Shown here: piece by piece, positions 32,601 through 43,089 of the stretch | Numbering within the stretch: position 1 is the first letter of the stretch | Layout of the letters: each line of letters starts with the position of its first letter | Assembly: GCA_025526915.1 (NCBI GenBank) | Contig: JAHLKH010000052.1 | Span: 86,145 to 150,144, forward strand | DNA: 64,000 nt | DNA from: Entophlyctis helioformis | Taxonomy: Eukaryota; Chytridiomycota; Chytridiomycetes; Chytridiales; Chytriomycetaceae | Direction: 5' to 3' | Program-made: the position numbers and the translations under genes | Notes under the pieces: generated by a model | The model's input: only the letters and a program-made list of their open reading frames with translations | Told to the model about the DNA's origin: nothing | Database searches by the model: none

Positions 32601-35079
32601 GCCGCTCTGCTCAACGTCCGTGTCCATCTTGTTCTTGTCGCGCACCGAGACGACCATGGACCGCATCCAGTGCAGCGCAATCACCTGCCGCTCGAACCGC
32701 CCCGACCCCCACACATCGCCGAGCACGTCAAACTGCTGCCGCACAATCGGCCAGATAGGCGCCGCCTCCAGCTCGCTCGGCGACACCAGCAGCGCTGGCA
32801 GAAAGTAGTTGTGCCGCTCGGCTATCCGCGGCAGCGTCGTGAGGAGCACAAGGTCCGATTTGGCTCCCATGAGCGATCCGCGGAACTCGGCGTGGGAGGC
32901 AATGAGCCTGCGCATGCGGTCGAACTCGGAAAACACAATCGGGGCACGATATCCACCGAGACCGCTGTGGGTACTCGCCGCACACACCTGCACGTCCATC
33001 TCAAAGAGCGTGTGCATCTGATCAAGCGTGGCGTGTTGCAGATACGCGTATCGCCCATTGACGCCAGCCTTGTGGAGCCCAGTGCCAGCAGCGTTTGATG
33101 CGGTCGACGCGATCATGAGATTGAGCAGATGCGACGCTTCCGCAAGCAGCTCGCCCGGCTCAATCACAAACGTCTGTTGCGTCGACACGACCGGGTCGCG
33201 GAACCGCTCGACCACGTCAATGAGCAGGCGAAGCAGACGGTCGAGGTTGTGCGGCTGTCCAAGGATCTCGATGCGGATATCGCTCAGCAGCCGCGACTTT
33301 GACGGAAACAGACACATTTCCATGAGCGGGATCTCGCGCAGCGGCTCTGTCGCACAGTCCAGAATCCCCTTGGCTTCCTCGATCCAGCCAATGATGTCGC
33401 GCGTGTTGCGGGCCTCGATGGCGCGCGTGCCGGCATGCGCCATGAGCTGGATGCAGGCAGGCTCGATCTGCGACGCTGGCAGCTCGGTCGTTTTGAAGAG
33501 AAGACCCATGATGCGAAATGCTACATCAGGAGCAAGTTTGTGTGTGTCAGTTGCACGGCACAACAAGTCAAGGACCAAGCCACACAGACAACATGGGCTT
33601 ACAGGTGCGCAGTGTCGGTCTGTCATTGACGACGCTGTGCACGTTGCCCAGAGACGCGAGGATGGCCTGGGACGCCATGGCGATCTGGCCCATGAGCGGA
33701 TGCTCCGCAGTGAGCGGATACTCGAGATCAGCATTATTGCTCGCAAAGAGTGACTTGAACAGGGAGCGCAGAACGGCAAACAGCGTGCTCAGATCCGCAT
33801 TGATCTTGGCCATGGCATACGCAGACGGCGACATGCCCTGCATATTGCTGCCCTGCCCTTGCTGTTGTTGTTGCTGTTGTTGTTGTTGCTCAGACGACGC
33901 GACAGGCGGCAGACTCTGCAGCGCAACAGCCTGGTGCTGCATGCTCGTGGCCAGCTGCTGCAGGATAGCCAACGCATAGTCAATGTGCTGGTACCAATGC
34001 GGCCACAGGTCGACCATCAGCTCCCAGATGAGCGTCGCCGACGGCAGCGGCGTGGCAGCATCGCTCGCCAGGCCGACCAGGAACGCCATCACGTCGACAA
34101 ACGATGCCGCCATGGCGTCCGTGTACTCGTTGTCGACAATCTGCAGGATCTCGAGGAGCAGCGCGAGCGAGTCGGGCCCGTCGACAAGGTTGCCGAGGAG
34201 CGGCACGAGGCCGGCCATGACGTCGGCAACGACGGCCGGCGCGAAGCCGTAAAAGTCGTGGCGCTCGGTCGACGGCACGAGCACCTCCTTGAGCACGCGC
34301 AGGAGGCTGAGGCGCGACTCGACGGAGCGGCGATCGCCGTCGCGGTCGCGCAGCCGGTCCAGCAGCCAGCGGAAGTAGCCGGCGGGCGAGCGCGAGAAGG
34401 TGGTGACGACGGCGGCCAGACAGTCGACAACGGCCTTGCGCACCTGCGGCGACGCGGACGGGTCGTCAAAGACCGAGTCGAGCGGCGGCTGGCCGCGCGC
34501 GCCGTGCAGGATGGCGGCGGTCGCGACGTGCACGTCGACCACGCCGGAGCAGGCGAGCAGGAGCGTGTGCAGCTGCGTGGCCGACGTGCTGCGGCGGTTG
34601 TAGGCGTAGGCCGGGGCGGCGTCGGCGGCCTGTTGGTGCTGCTGCTGCTGCTGGTCGTCCTTGAGGATGCGGTCTGTGAGCACAAAGATGCGGGAAACGG
34701 CAGCGCTGCGGTCGCGGTACTTGCTGAGCGGGCCGCCGGGGCCGAGCGGGCTGGCGGCGCTGGGCAGCAGCGTCTGCGTCTGCGTCTGTTGCTGTTGCTG
34801 TTGCTGCTGCTGTTGGAGCGCCTGCAGCTGCAGCTGGCTCTGCGTGTAGTGGCGCAGGTGCGGCTGCGTGGGCGAGGCCAGATGCGTGCGTGCGGCTGCC
34901 GGCAGTGGTGCTGCGGCCGCAGACGCCGTGCTGCTGCTGCCGCTGCTGTGGCTGCTGCTTGGTCTGCCGCTGCGCCCGCCTGCGTGCCTGCCGCCGTGGC
35001 CTCGCTGGGCAGCGGCGCCGTTGCTGTTGCTATTGGAGTTGCTATTCGTGCTTGCGCCTCTGCCAAACCGGAACGGCAT
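23659..35079 (-). CDS. SMG1: SMG1, PI3K-related kinase of nonsense-mediated decay
   Basis: SMG1 phosphorylates UPF1 during nonsense-mediated mRNA decay. Exons (minus): 35079-33603, 33520-26143, 26078-25242, 25152-24694, 24608-23975, 23903-23659, about 3,676 aa, close to human SMG1 (about 3,660). A Q/S-rich N-terminus is followed by long helical HEAT/FAT regions. Kinase motifs: YVIGLGDRHLDNILVD (about residue 2,350), VHIDFNVCFDKG, RVPETVPFRLSPNV and LLEAFIYDPLVDWT, the last specific to SMG1. About 1,150 residues separate the kinase from the terminal FATC (VADQVDRLIREAMNPDHLAV, MYEGWMSWI), as in SMG1. One base must be restored near 31,870, in a CCCC run, to keep frame. With it, all six exons close in phase. 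A 29-nt intron there would also fit but is too short. Start ATG 35079 is chosen because the upstream frame overlaps the RNA14 end. Confidence 0.93.
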
Positions 35080-35329
35080 TGGGCGTGTGATCGTGTGAGC
35101 AACGCCCAAGCAGGCGCCTCGCGACTTTAACGACCGCGATTGCGTCTGTAAGAGCGAGTCTTGCCACTGCCCGGCCACTCCACCGCCGCCGTGGCTGGCT
35201 ACACGCGCATCGCACCGCACCACATCGCCTTCCAACTGCAGACGCACAGCAACCCGCTTCATTCGCGTCGTCAACAGGCACTTGCACTTGCACTTGCACG
35301 AGACGCAAACGGCCGCGTCCAAGGCCGCC

Positions 35330-38300
35330 TCACCACTGGCTGCGCGCCATCTTGCCGGGTCGGTCGCGGTCTCGGTCACGGTCTCTGATGTCACGGTCGC
35401 GGTCCCTGATGTCGCGGTCGCGGTCGCCTGGTCCATCGTCGTCCTGCCAGCGGCCAGCCCGCTTCATGCCCGCGCCAGACCCGCCGCCACCGCCACGCTA
35501 GCCACACACCACACACAAGTCAGCCTGCCGCCTCAGACGGTCGAGCCCAGTGCGCCGCTTACCGGTCCTCCGCCGCGATGGTGCGACGGCATGATCACAA
35601 GCCCATGCGGTATGGGCACCATGTTTGGAACAGACACGGGAAACGGCACCTGCAGCTGGAACACTGTCTGCAGCACCTCGTCCACGTTGACCATGGGGCC
35701 TGTCATCCATCCATCCGCATAAACGCATGCTCGCTGTCAGTGCACAGGCTTGCACGCACTGGTGCACACGCCCGCACTGACCGTCAAAATAGTCGCGACG
35801 CGGCAACCCGGCCATCAGCGATGCAATAATCTCGGGCACAAGGAACTGCGGTTGCGGTGCAATGTCTGCAGCCGTGGCTCCATTTCCACCAGCACCACCA
35901 GAACCGCCACCAGCAGCGCCAGCTCCAGCATTCCCACCGTCGCCGTTCTCGCCCACAGACTTGCCCGGCACAACGGGCATGGCAAACACCTTGGCTTGGC
36001 CTGGCTCGGCACGGTACGACACGTACTTGCCAAGATCCGGCCGAGGGAACCGGTCGGCCTCGACCGACATCAGCACGGCCAGCATCTGGTGCTTGCGGTG
36101 GTCGCCGAACCCGGACCCCGACCCGCCATGGAGAGCGGAGCCGACTTGCGGCCCGTGCGGACGGCTGGACGCAGCGGGCGGCGGGCGGCGCGTGACGGTG
36201 CGCAGCGCGGGAAGACCCAGCTCATGGTCGCCGATATAGTCGAGATCAAAGTACCGCCAGCGCTCGGAAATCCGGATGACTGAGTCGAGCGAGTTGCTGC
36301 TCGTGCTCTCTGCATGGACGGCGGTCAGAAGACGAGTGTCTTGGGGGTTTGGCTGGCTGGATGACTGGCAGGCGAACGCCCCCTTTGCCAGGCACGCGTC
36401 TTACCTTCGGGATAGGTTTCCTCAAACCGCTTTTCGGCCTTGGCCAGTGTAGCATGATCGCCAAACCGGCTCTCGTATGCAACCAGCTTGCGCCACACGG
36501 GCCGCGCACGGTCCGGAGGAAGGAGCGCAAGAGCGCGCTCAAACAGCGCGCGCGTGTTGTTGTCGTCGTTGAGATGCACCAGAAAGTCAATGTAGTGCAG
36601 AATGAAGCTGGCCGCCTCGGGGTTCTCGGGCGTCGCAATGGTCTTCATGCCGAGCTCAAAGATCTTGCCCGCGACGCCCGTGTCCTTGTTGAGATGGTGC
36701 TCCATGAGCGCTGTGCGCATCGGCAGTGAGTCTTGAGCATCCCACGCACAGATAAGCAGCCCGAGAAAGGCCTCGTCTTACCCGAGGCGACATAGACGTG
36801 GTGCATCACCAGCGGCGACTTGCGTGCGCGGCTAAACACTTGCCGAGCGGCCTTGATGTTCTGTGCGCTTCGCGCGATGCGCATGTAGACGACCCAGGCT
36901 AGACTGACGGCCGACCGCAACTGCGCCAGCCGCTTGCTGCGCCGGACTTCGACCCGCTCCTGCACCTCCCTTTCGCGCTCCTTTTCGAGCTCGCGCTCAC
37001 GTTCGCGCCGCTCGCCGTCCCACTCCTCTTCCTTGAGCCCGTCGTCTATGCGGTCCGCGTCACGCAGCTGCACGAGAAGCGCTGCGCGTTCCTCGTCGTA
37101 GCGTTTGTTGGCATCCTCATATGCCGCTTCGAGGCTGGCAATGAGGCCGTCAAACACGGCCTGGATGTCCTTGAAATCGGACTTGCGCGACTCGAGCGTC
37201 TCGGCAAGCGTAAAGCTGAGCAGGAGCGACGAGGGACTGATGGCAAGGGCAGCCTTGAGATGCGTCTCGGCCTCGTCCTCCTTGCCTGCCTCTGTGAGGT
37301 ACTTTGCGAAATCAATCCTGCCAATGAGATGCAGACTGTGAGCATGCGGGAGACGGGGATACTGCACTGGCATGTGGTGATGGCATACCAGATCTCTGGG
37401 AAGAACCGCAGTTGCATGAGGGCCGACTTGAACGCGTAGAGCACGCGGCTATGCAACTGCTCGCGGTCGTCCAGGTGCAGCGGGTTGGACCGTTCCCATG
37501 CAATGTACCGTTTCCACGCGGCCAACTGCACGTGCATTCCAGCGTCGCATGAGCATCGCGCCTCTGCAAGCAGTCGGCCCCGCAGTCCGGACTCACCAGT
37601 TGCACTTCACGGGATGTCCATGTTGCCGGCTTCGCAAACCAGGTCTTTCTGACGCGGTCCATAGGCATGGTCAGGTTCTTCAGATCTCTCAACGCCGTGC
37701 GGGCCGTCATGTACGCCGCTGATTTCTCCGAAATGAACTTTTTGGCCTGCTCGCACAAGCACGCTCGTGTCAGCTTACCCATCCCATGCCACCAGCACGA
37801 CGATGGAGAGCGAGGGAGGGAGAAAGCAATGTACGCACAGTCATCTTGAACAGGTTGTTTTCAAAGGCGTCGTACTCTTTCCAGAGCTGCTCGACTTCGA
37901 TAAGCGGGATCTGCACCGCGCGGCGGTAGATTCGTCGCAAGAGGTCCATCTTTTGTTGCTCCTCGTACGTCGATCCAGGCTTGAACGGGCACACGGATCG
38001 GCATGAGTAATGGTTTGCGTATGTGTGATGGATTCGTGTGTCAGTCTCTGTGCCATTTCTTGCGCTATGGCGTCCATCGCAAGCCTCCCCAGCCGAGAAA
38101 CCCCCGCCAGCATGAACGGTATAAGAAGAGGGAGAGGGAGGAAGAGGGAGGACACACGTCCGAGGTGTATTGAAAGCACGATCCCATCTCTGCACGGCAC
38201 CGCATACACAAGCAACCACAGCATACCACGCCACGCCACGCCACATACCTCGCCGCTCGCAGCAAAGGCCGCATAGTCCAGCCAGATGCCGCCGGCGTCC

Positions 38301-38898
38301 TTGTCCATGCCCACGTCGCCCAGCACGCGCTCGTACGCGGCGCAGATCAGTGCACGCGCTTCGACCACCTGGAACGGCGGCATGTCGGGCGTGATGGCCA
38401 CCGACCGCTGCACATGAGCCAGATACGCCCTGTGGAGGTCGATGCACGGCGCGAGCGGGAGCGCAGTCTCAAAGACGGCAGACACGGCGGCGTGGGGGTC
38501 TGCCGACGACGAATGCCTGAACTCGTATTCCGCGAGAGCGATCCAGTGGGATGCCTGCGTAGGACGTTGTCAGTGCGAGTGCGGGTGTAAGTCAGCAGCA
38601 GACGCCAACGGCAGCGGCGTGCACGCGCACGCACGCACGCACCGACGTCGGGAAGCGGGCGAGAAAGTCGGCGTAGACGGTACGCACGGTCGGCGCGTCG
38701 GCGTGGTCCTCGGCCTCGCGCAGAAAGGCGGCCCACGAGTCGGTGTCCCACGGGTTCTGGTCGATGAGCGCCTTGAGCCTCGACGCCCGGCTGCCGGGCC
38801 TGCAGAAGCCGCTCGCTGCTGCTGCTGCGTCGGCCGGCCCGCTCGCTGCGGCGTTGGTGCCGGTGCCGGCGGTCCCGCCCGGCAGCGACTTCCACTCG

Positions 38899-38960
<62 letters not shown>

Positions 38961-39047
38961 TGGGTCTGTGGGTGCCGTTGCCGGTGCCTGTACCTGCGCC
39001 TGTGCCTGTGCCGGTGCCTGTGCCTGTACCTGCTCCGACAAGTCCAT
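35330..39047 (-). CDS. RNA14: RNA14 / CSTF77, mRNA 3'-end cleavage factor subunit
   Basis: A HAT-repeat scaffold of the cleavage and polyadenylation machinery. Ten exons (minus): 39047-38643, 38554-38249, 37979-37839, 37746-37597, 37525-37389, 37317-36782, 36731-36405, 36309-35782, 35699-35563, 35497-35330, giving 944 aa with exact phases. Residues 1-90 are low complexity, with VQAQAPAQAQAQ and a run of about 19 Gln. HAT repeats follow (DSWAAFLREAEDH, RTVYADFLARFPTS, QLWKEYDAFENNL, WKRYIAWERSNPLHLDD, SFILHYIDFLVHLNDDNNTR, WRKLVAYESRFGD). The C-terminus has the RNA14 segment RPDLGKYVSYRAEPG, PIPHGLVIMPSHH and ends in an R-D dipeptide tail. The GluRich linker (REREREL-EKEREREVQ) is coiled coil. 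It stops 250 bp upstream of SMG1 and starts 43 bp after the F-box stop. Confidence 0.92.
38901..38957. repeat. (CTG)19 tract coding poly-Gln
   Basis: An uninterrupted CTG run on the plus strand, CAG on the coding strand, giving about 19 glutamines in the first exon of RNA14. The purity of the run suggests recent expansion. Confidence 0.92.
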
Positions 39048-39089
39048 GTCCGCCTGCCGTTCAGTTGCTTGTTCAGTTGCCGTGCAAGA

Positions 39090-40694
39090 TCACGCAACGA
39101 ACACGCAACGAACACGCCGGCACACGCACCACTCGATCTTTATTGCCACACGCCGCCGCGCGCACATGTCCCGGATGCCCAGCAGCTCGCCTAGGTACTT
39201 TGCTGGCGCTGCGCCGTCCTCGTCGGCCACCAGCACCGCCGACGATCGCGGCGTGATGTCTGTGTCTGCGTCTGCGTCTGGTGGCTGCCAGCTCTGTGTC
39301 TTGCCTCCGTGCGGACGAGCGCTGCCTGCCGTGGCTGTAAACGTGCCAGACACGACCCACGGCGACTGGTGCAGGAGCGGCACGGACCGCACCGTCCCGC
39401 TCACGCCCACACTGCCCCTCCGGCTGCCGCCCTCCAGAGTCGACTGCGACGCGCGCGCCATCCCTCCAGCAAACGCTGCACACGACGGCATATCCTCCAT
39501 CGCATGCTTCGCCCCTCCCCCCGACAGGCCGTCCCAGTCACCGCCGCTCTCCACAAGCGCCGACACGCGTGCCAAGGCAGCAGCCGTCTGCTCGGCAAAC
39601 CGCGCATCCCACGGATCCACGTCCTCATAGTACGCATCAAACGGCGCGCGATACACGACCCGTGTCACGCTCGGCGCCGCATCCAGGATCGTTTCCCAGT
39701 CGTGCACTCTGAGCCCATCCATGTGCGGCGTCATCTCCAGGTCTATTTCAAGGCAGGCCAGTCGCGGCATGCGTGCCACCGCATCGACAAGCATGTGCAG
39801 TCCTCCGGCCCGCCCGCCTACCAACGCGTCCGCGAAATGCGTCACTCGCAGCCGGCGCAGCCTGCACCCGAGCCCGCGCATAGCGAGCGCGAACTCGGCG
39901 CTGCGCATCAAGTGTGTGGCGAGACCCATGTCGACGACGTCGGCCCAGACGCTAGCCATCACGCCCAGCGTGCGCGGTGACAGGCCGTCCGTCATGCGGT
40001 CGGTGAACTCGCGCACGCCCGGACACTCGCGTACGAGCAGTGCCAGACTGTGCTCGTCCATTGAGCAGCCGCGGAGACTCGCCCCGCTTGACAGAGACAG
40101 CGAGGTCAGGCATGCCGTGGCGGCCGTGTCGGTCATGGCACCCACCAGTGACGACGACGCTGATCGCGTAAAGAGAAACGAGTCCGTGTCGGTGATGGCC
40201 AGCGAGCGCAGTTGGCCGCCGTTCAACCGCAGGAACACGCGGAACGGCCCGATAAAGTGCTCGAAGGGGTCGCCGACACTGGCCGGAACCGTGTCTTGGT
40301 CGTGCTGCTGTCGTGTCAGGCTGTCGATGAGCATGTGTGAGTAGATGAGCGACGGTTGGTGCATGAACGCCAGACGCACCTGTCGAGAAAGAGGTGACGG
40401 GCATGGCCGGCCTTGTGGATGAGCACGTTTTCCAGCAGGCTCGCGGCTTGGCCGACGGTGCCAGACAGACGCACCGTGCGCCAGACGGCGGGTTCGTCGA
40501 CGAGAGCGTGCAGCCGCCTGCAGACACTGTGGAATGTTCGTTGCAGGTTTTGTTGCCGGTTTCGTTAGGCAGGATGTCAGCAGCAGCAGCTGTCTGACAG
40601 CCGCCGGCACCACCCACCTGCGCAGGGTCCAGCGGTCTGCACAGTCCAGCCACTGCAGCACCACGAGCAGGCAGTCGGTGTCCAGCGGCTCCAT
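39090..40694 (-). CDS. F-box protein
   Basis: Three exons (minus): 40694-40618, 40526-40380 and 40320-39090, 484 aa. The N-terminal F-box reads across the first splice: LDTDCLLVVLQWLDCADRW, then TLRSVCRRLHALVDEPAVWR, so the splice is supported by the domain. F-box proteins recruit targets to SCF ubiquitin ligases. The remainder has leucine-rich segments (LRSLAITDTD, LTSLSLSSGASLRG, LRRLRVTHFADAL, LACLEIDLEM), suggesting a degenerate leucine-rich-repeat substrate domain. A disordered Ser/Gly/Asp tail follows. The substrate cannot be inferred. It sits between RNA14 and HEN1 on the same strand with short spacers. Confidence 0.82.
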   Translation of the reverse strand: MEPLDTDCLLVVLQWLDCADRWTLRRWVVPAAVRQLLLLTSCLTKPATKPATNIPQCLQAAARSRRRTRRLAHGASVWHRRPSREPAGKRAHPQGRPCPSPLSRQVRLAFMHQPSLIYSHMLIDSLTRQQHDQDTVPASVGDPFEHFIGPFRVFLRLNGGQLRSLAITDTDSFLFTRSASSSLVGAMTDTAATACLTSLSLSSGASLRGCSMDEHSLALLVRECPGVREFTDRMTDGLSPRTLGVMASVWADVVDMGLATHLMRSAEFALAMRGLGCRLRRLRVTHFADALVGGRAGGLHMLVDAVARMPRLACLEIDLEMTPHMDGLRVHDWETILDAAPSVTRVVYRAPFDAYYEDVDPWDARFAEQTAAALARVSALVESGGDWDGLSGGGAKHAMEDMPSCAAFAGGMARASQSTLEGGSRRGSVGVSGTVRSVPLLHQSPWVVSGTFTATAGSARPHGGKTQSWQPPDADADTDITPRSSAVLVADEDGAAPAKYLGELLGIRDMCARRRVAIKIEWCVCRRVRCVFVA

Positions 40695-40838
40695 GCAACG
40701 TCTGGCTGGGCTGGCGCGCAGATCACGCGTTGAATGCCACCCAGCAAAGCTTGTTAAGCTTCAACCGCGACGCTGCTGATGGTGCTACCAACGACAATAG
40801 CGAGTGTGCCTGATCCTTTTATTCTCGCAATGCCATCA

Positions 40839-42926
40839 CTAGCGGCCCCACAGCTGCGCCGTGGCGTGGTACGTCGGCTGGCTGGTCTCGTCGTCGCTGA
40901 TTTCCGTCGGCCCGTCCCACTCCCACCCGGTCTCGGCGGTCGTTCGGAGCCGTGGCCCAGCATCTTCATGCCCACTGCCACCATCCGTGCCATCGTCGCC
41001 CCGGTGCGTGACCATGCCCCAGCCGCCCGCGACCGCGCCAGCCGCATCACTCGCCGCTGGCTCGCCCCAGTCGAACTTGCTGTACACGGCTCCAGGACCG
41101 CGCAGACTGCGCTTGTCTGGCTCGGCATCCACACCCCAGACATCATCACCGTCATCGCTGCGCGACCCGGACAGCGACCGCGCGTCTTCCGCAACAGGCT
41201 CGATGGTTGCCGGTAAGTCAAACAGGACCGTCAGGGTCTTGGCGTCGGCCGAGAGAGCGTACCAGTCACGGGCCTCGGGCGACCGCAGGCCACGCTCGCC
41301 CACAAACACGTCCAGCGTTTTGCACATTTGGCGGAGCTTGAGGTCGGACCAGAGATCCTCGACAGCCACGGCCGTGCTTGACGGGATGGCGTGTCCAAAC
41401 GGCACGGCACGCACAGCAAAGGGAATGCGGCTGAACACGCGGTCGAGCAGGTCGGGGGTCTCAAAGCCCGACTCTTCAAAGAATGGAAACACGGTGCGCG
41501 CAACGCGCGAGAGCGGCTGTCGCTGTGCCACCGCTGTTGCTGTTACTGTTGTTGACGAGGCCGTAGAAACACCCAGTTCCAGACTAGCTCGTTCCTGCTC
41601 TTGCCGTTTTTCTTCTTCTTCTCCTTGTTGTTGTTGTGCGCCCCCCGTGTTCTCGGCATCCATGCCATGATCAGACTTGTCGAGCGGGTCAGCAGTCTTC
41701 AAGGCTTCACGCGTCTGAGCCACGACGGTTTCCCAGCACAGCGGGACCGGCTCACAAGTCTCTCCATCCGCAAGCTTGCGAGTAAACACTGCAAACTGCG
41801 AGCAGAAGCCCACATCCATGGCATGCGGCTCAGGCTCAGGCTCGCGGGTCGGGCCACTGCTGTGCATGGTTGCGTTGGCCGGATCAGACGGAGCCGTGAG
41901 AGCGAGAGTCGACACGAGCTTGCCGCCTGCATACACACGCGTCTCGCCGGCCACGGTCGGCAGCGCAGCCATCTTGGCGGCTTTCTTTGCAGCTTTTTTG
42001 GCCTTCCAGTCGTCGCGGCCCGAGTCAGCCGCACCACCGGCAGCCGCACCGGCAGCCAGCAAGCCCACGCCGCCAAACTCCACGTCGTAGTCATAGGCCT
42101 CCGCTGCGGCCGTTGCCCAGGCCTCAAACTCGGCACGCGTCCATTCAAAGCGGTGGTCGTAGTGGCGAAAGGCCTGGTCCGGCGAGCCGTACGCGAGGTT
42201 GGGGAAATGCACATTGAACTCGGCGTTTGGGGTCGAGACGATGGCCAGCCGCGGGCGGTAGTGGCCGAGGAGCACGGGCGCAAAGGCGGCCAGCTCGGGC
42301 GGGTCGAGGTGCTCGATGACCTCGAGCGCGACGATGGCGTCGAAGCCGGCGAGGCGATCGTCGATGTCGGCGAGGGAGCCTGTGAGTGAGATGAGCAGAG
42401 TGAGATGAGCAGACGGTGAGACAGTGCAGGCAGCGAGAGACAGTGCAGGCAGACAGCGAGCCGTGCGCACCGAGATAGAGGTCGAGCACCACGGGCATCT
42501 CGCGCAGCGACACGTGGTCGTCGGGCGAGGGCAGCGTGGCGTGGAAGCAGCGGTCGAGGGCGGCGGCGTCGACGTCGAGGCCGGCCAGCCGCACAAACTG
42601 GCAGTCGTTGAGCAGGATCTCGAGCAGCGCCCCCTCGCCGCAGCCGACGTCGAGCACCTGCGCGGGACAGGCGGGTGAGTGCGAGACTGAGTGTGAGACA
42701 GGCGTGAGACAGCAGCTCGCAGAGACAGACGCACGCTGTGGGCATGGTGCTGCTGCAGCCGCGCAGACGCCCACGAGCGCCGCTGGCGCCACAGCGGCGG
42801 GTGGAACAGCGGGCCGGCCGCCTCTTCTGCGTCGACAAAGCCCGCCAGCGCTGCCGCAAACGCCGCGAGCGGCCCGCTCGTCTGGCCGTGGCCCTGTGTG
42901 CGTGCAAGCGCTGCTGTCGACGACAT
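40839..42926 (-). CDS. HEN1: HEN1, small-RNA 2'-O-methyltransferase
   Basis: Methylates the 3'-terminal 2'-OH of small RNAs, protecting them from tailing and decay. Exons (minus): 42926-42735, 42657-42471, 42379-40839, 639 aa. FHPPLWRQRR precedes the SAM-binding motif VLDVGCGEG (residues 65-73). The HEN1 metal site is complete: E146, E149 and H150 in ALEVIEHL, and H202 in DHRFEWTR. STPNAEFNVHF is also typical. After the ~200-residue catalytic domain comes an Ala/Lys-rich linker, then a conserved-looking C-terminal part (VFPFFEESGFETPDLLDRVF, MCKTLDVFVGERGLRS). It has no N-terminal double-stranded-RNA-binding region such as plant HEN1 has. Its presence implies a small-RNA silencing pathway in this organism. 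Confidence 0.93.
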   Translation of the reverse strand: MSSTAALARTQGHGQTSGPLAAFAAALAGFVDAEEAAGPLFHPPLWRQRRSWASARLQQHHAHSVRLSLRAAVSRLSHTQSRTHPPVPRRCSTSAAARGRCSRSCSTTASLCGWPASTSTPPPSTAASTPRCPRPTTTCRCARCPWCSTSISVRTARCLPALSLAACTVSPSAHLTLLISLTGSLADIDDRLAGFDAIVALEVIEHLDPPELAAFAPVLLGHYRPRLAIVSTPNAEFNVHFPNLAYGSPDQAFRHYDHRFEWTRAEFEAWATAAAEAYDYDVEFGGVGLLAAGAAAGGAADSGRDDWKAKKAAKKAAKMAALPTVAGETRVYAGGKLVSTLALTAPSDPANATMHSSGPTREPEPEPHAMDVGFCSQFAVFTRKLADGETCEPVPLCWETVVAQTREALKTADPLDKSDHGMDAENTGGAQQQQGEEEEKRQEQERASLELGVSTASSTTVTATAVAQRQPLSRVARTVFPFFEESGFETPDLLDRVFSRIPFAVRAVPFGHAIPSSTAVAVEDLWSDLKLRQMCKTLDVFVGERGLRSPEARDWYALSADAKTLTVLFDLPATIEPVAEDARSLSGSRSDDGDDVWGVDAEPDKRSLRGPGAVYSKFDWGEPAASDAAGAVAGGWGMVTHRGDDGTDGGSGHEDAGPRLRTTAETGWEWDGPTEISDDETSQPTYHATAQLWGR

Positions 42927-43089
42927 TGCGGCCAGCCTGGAAAGCGCGGCACGCGCACGGTGGCACGCTTGAACGGCGGCCAGTTAAAGGTGCAGCCAGG
43001 CGGCCTGTAAAAGGTGCCCTTCATTGCAGCAGCACCAGACACGGCACGGCACGGCATGACACGGCATCGAATGGCACGGCAGCCGCCCC

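Noticed and set aside
35080..35436. Extension of SMG1 to an ATG at 35436
   Set aside because: This stretch encodes the last exon of RNA14 (R-D repeat tail) in another frame; ATG 35079 begins the SMG1-like low-complexity N-terminus.
42927..43024. Upstream ATG at 43024 as the HEN1 start
   Set aside because: It lies in a different frame from the methyltransferase exon; MSSTAALART at 42926 leads directly into FHPPLWRQRR.
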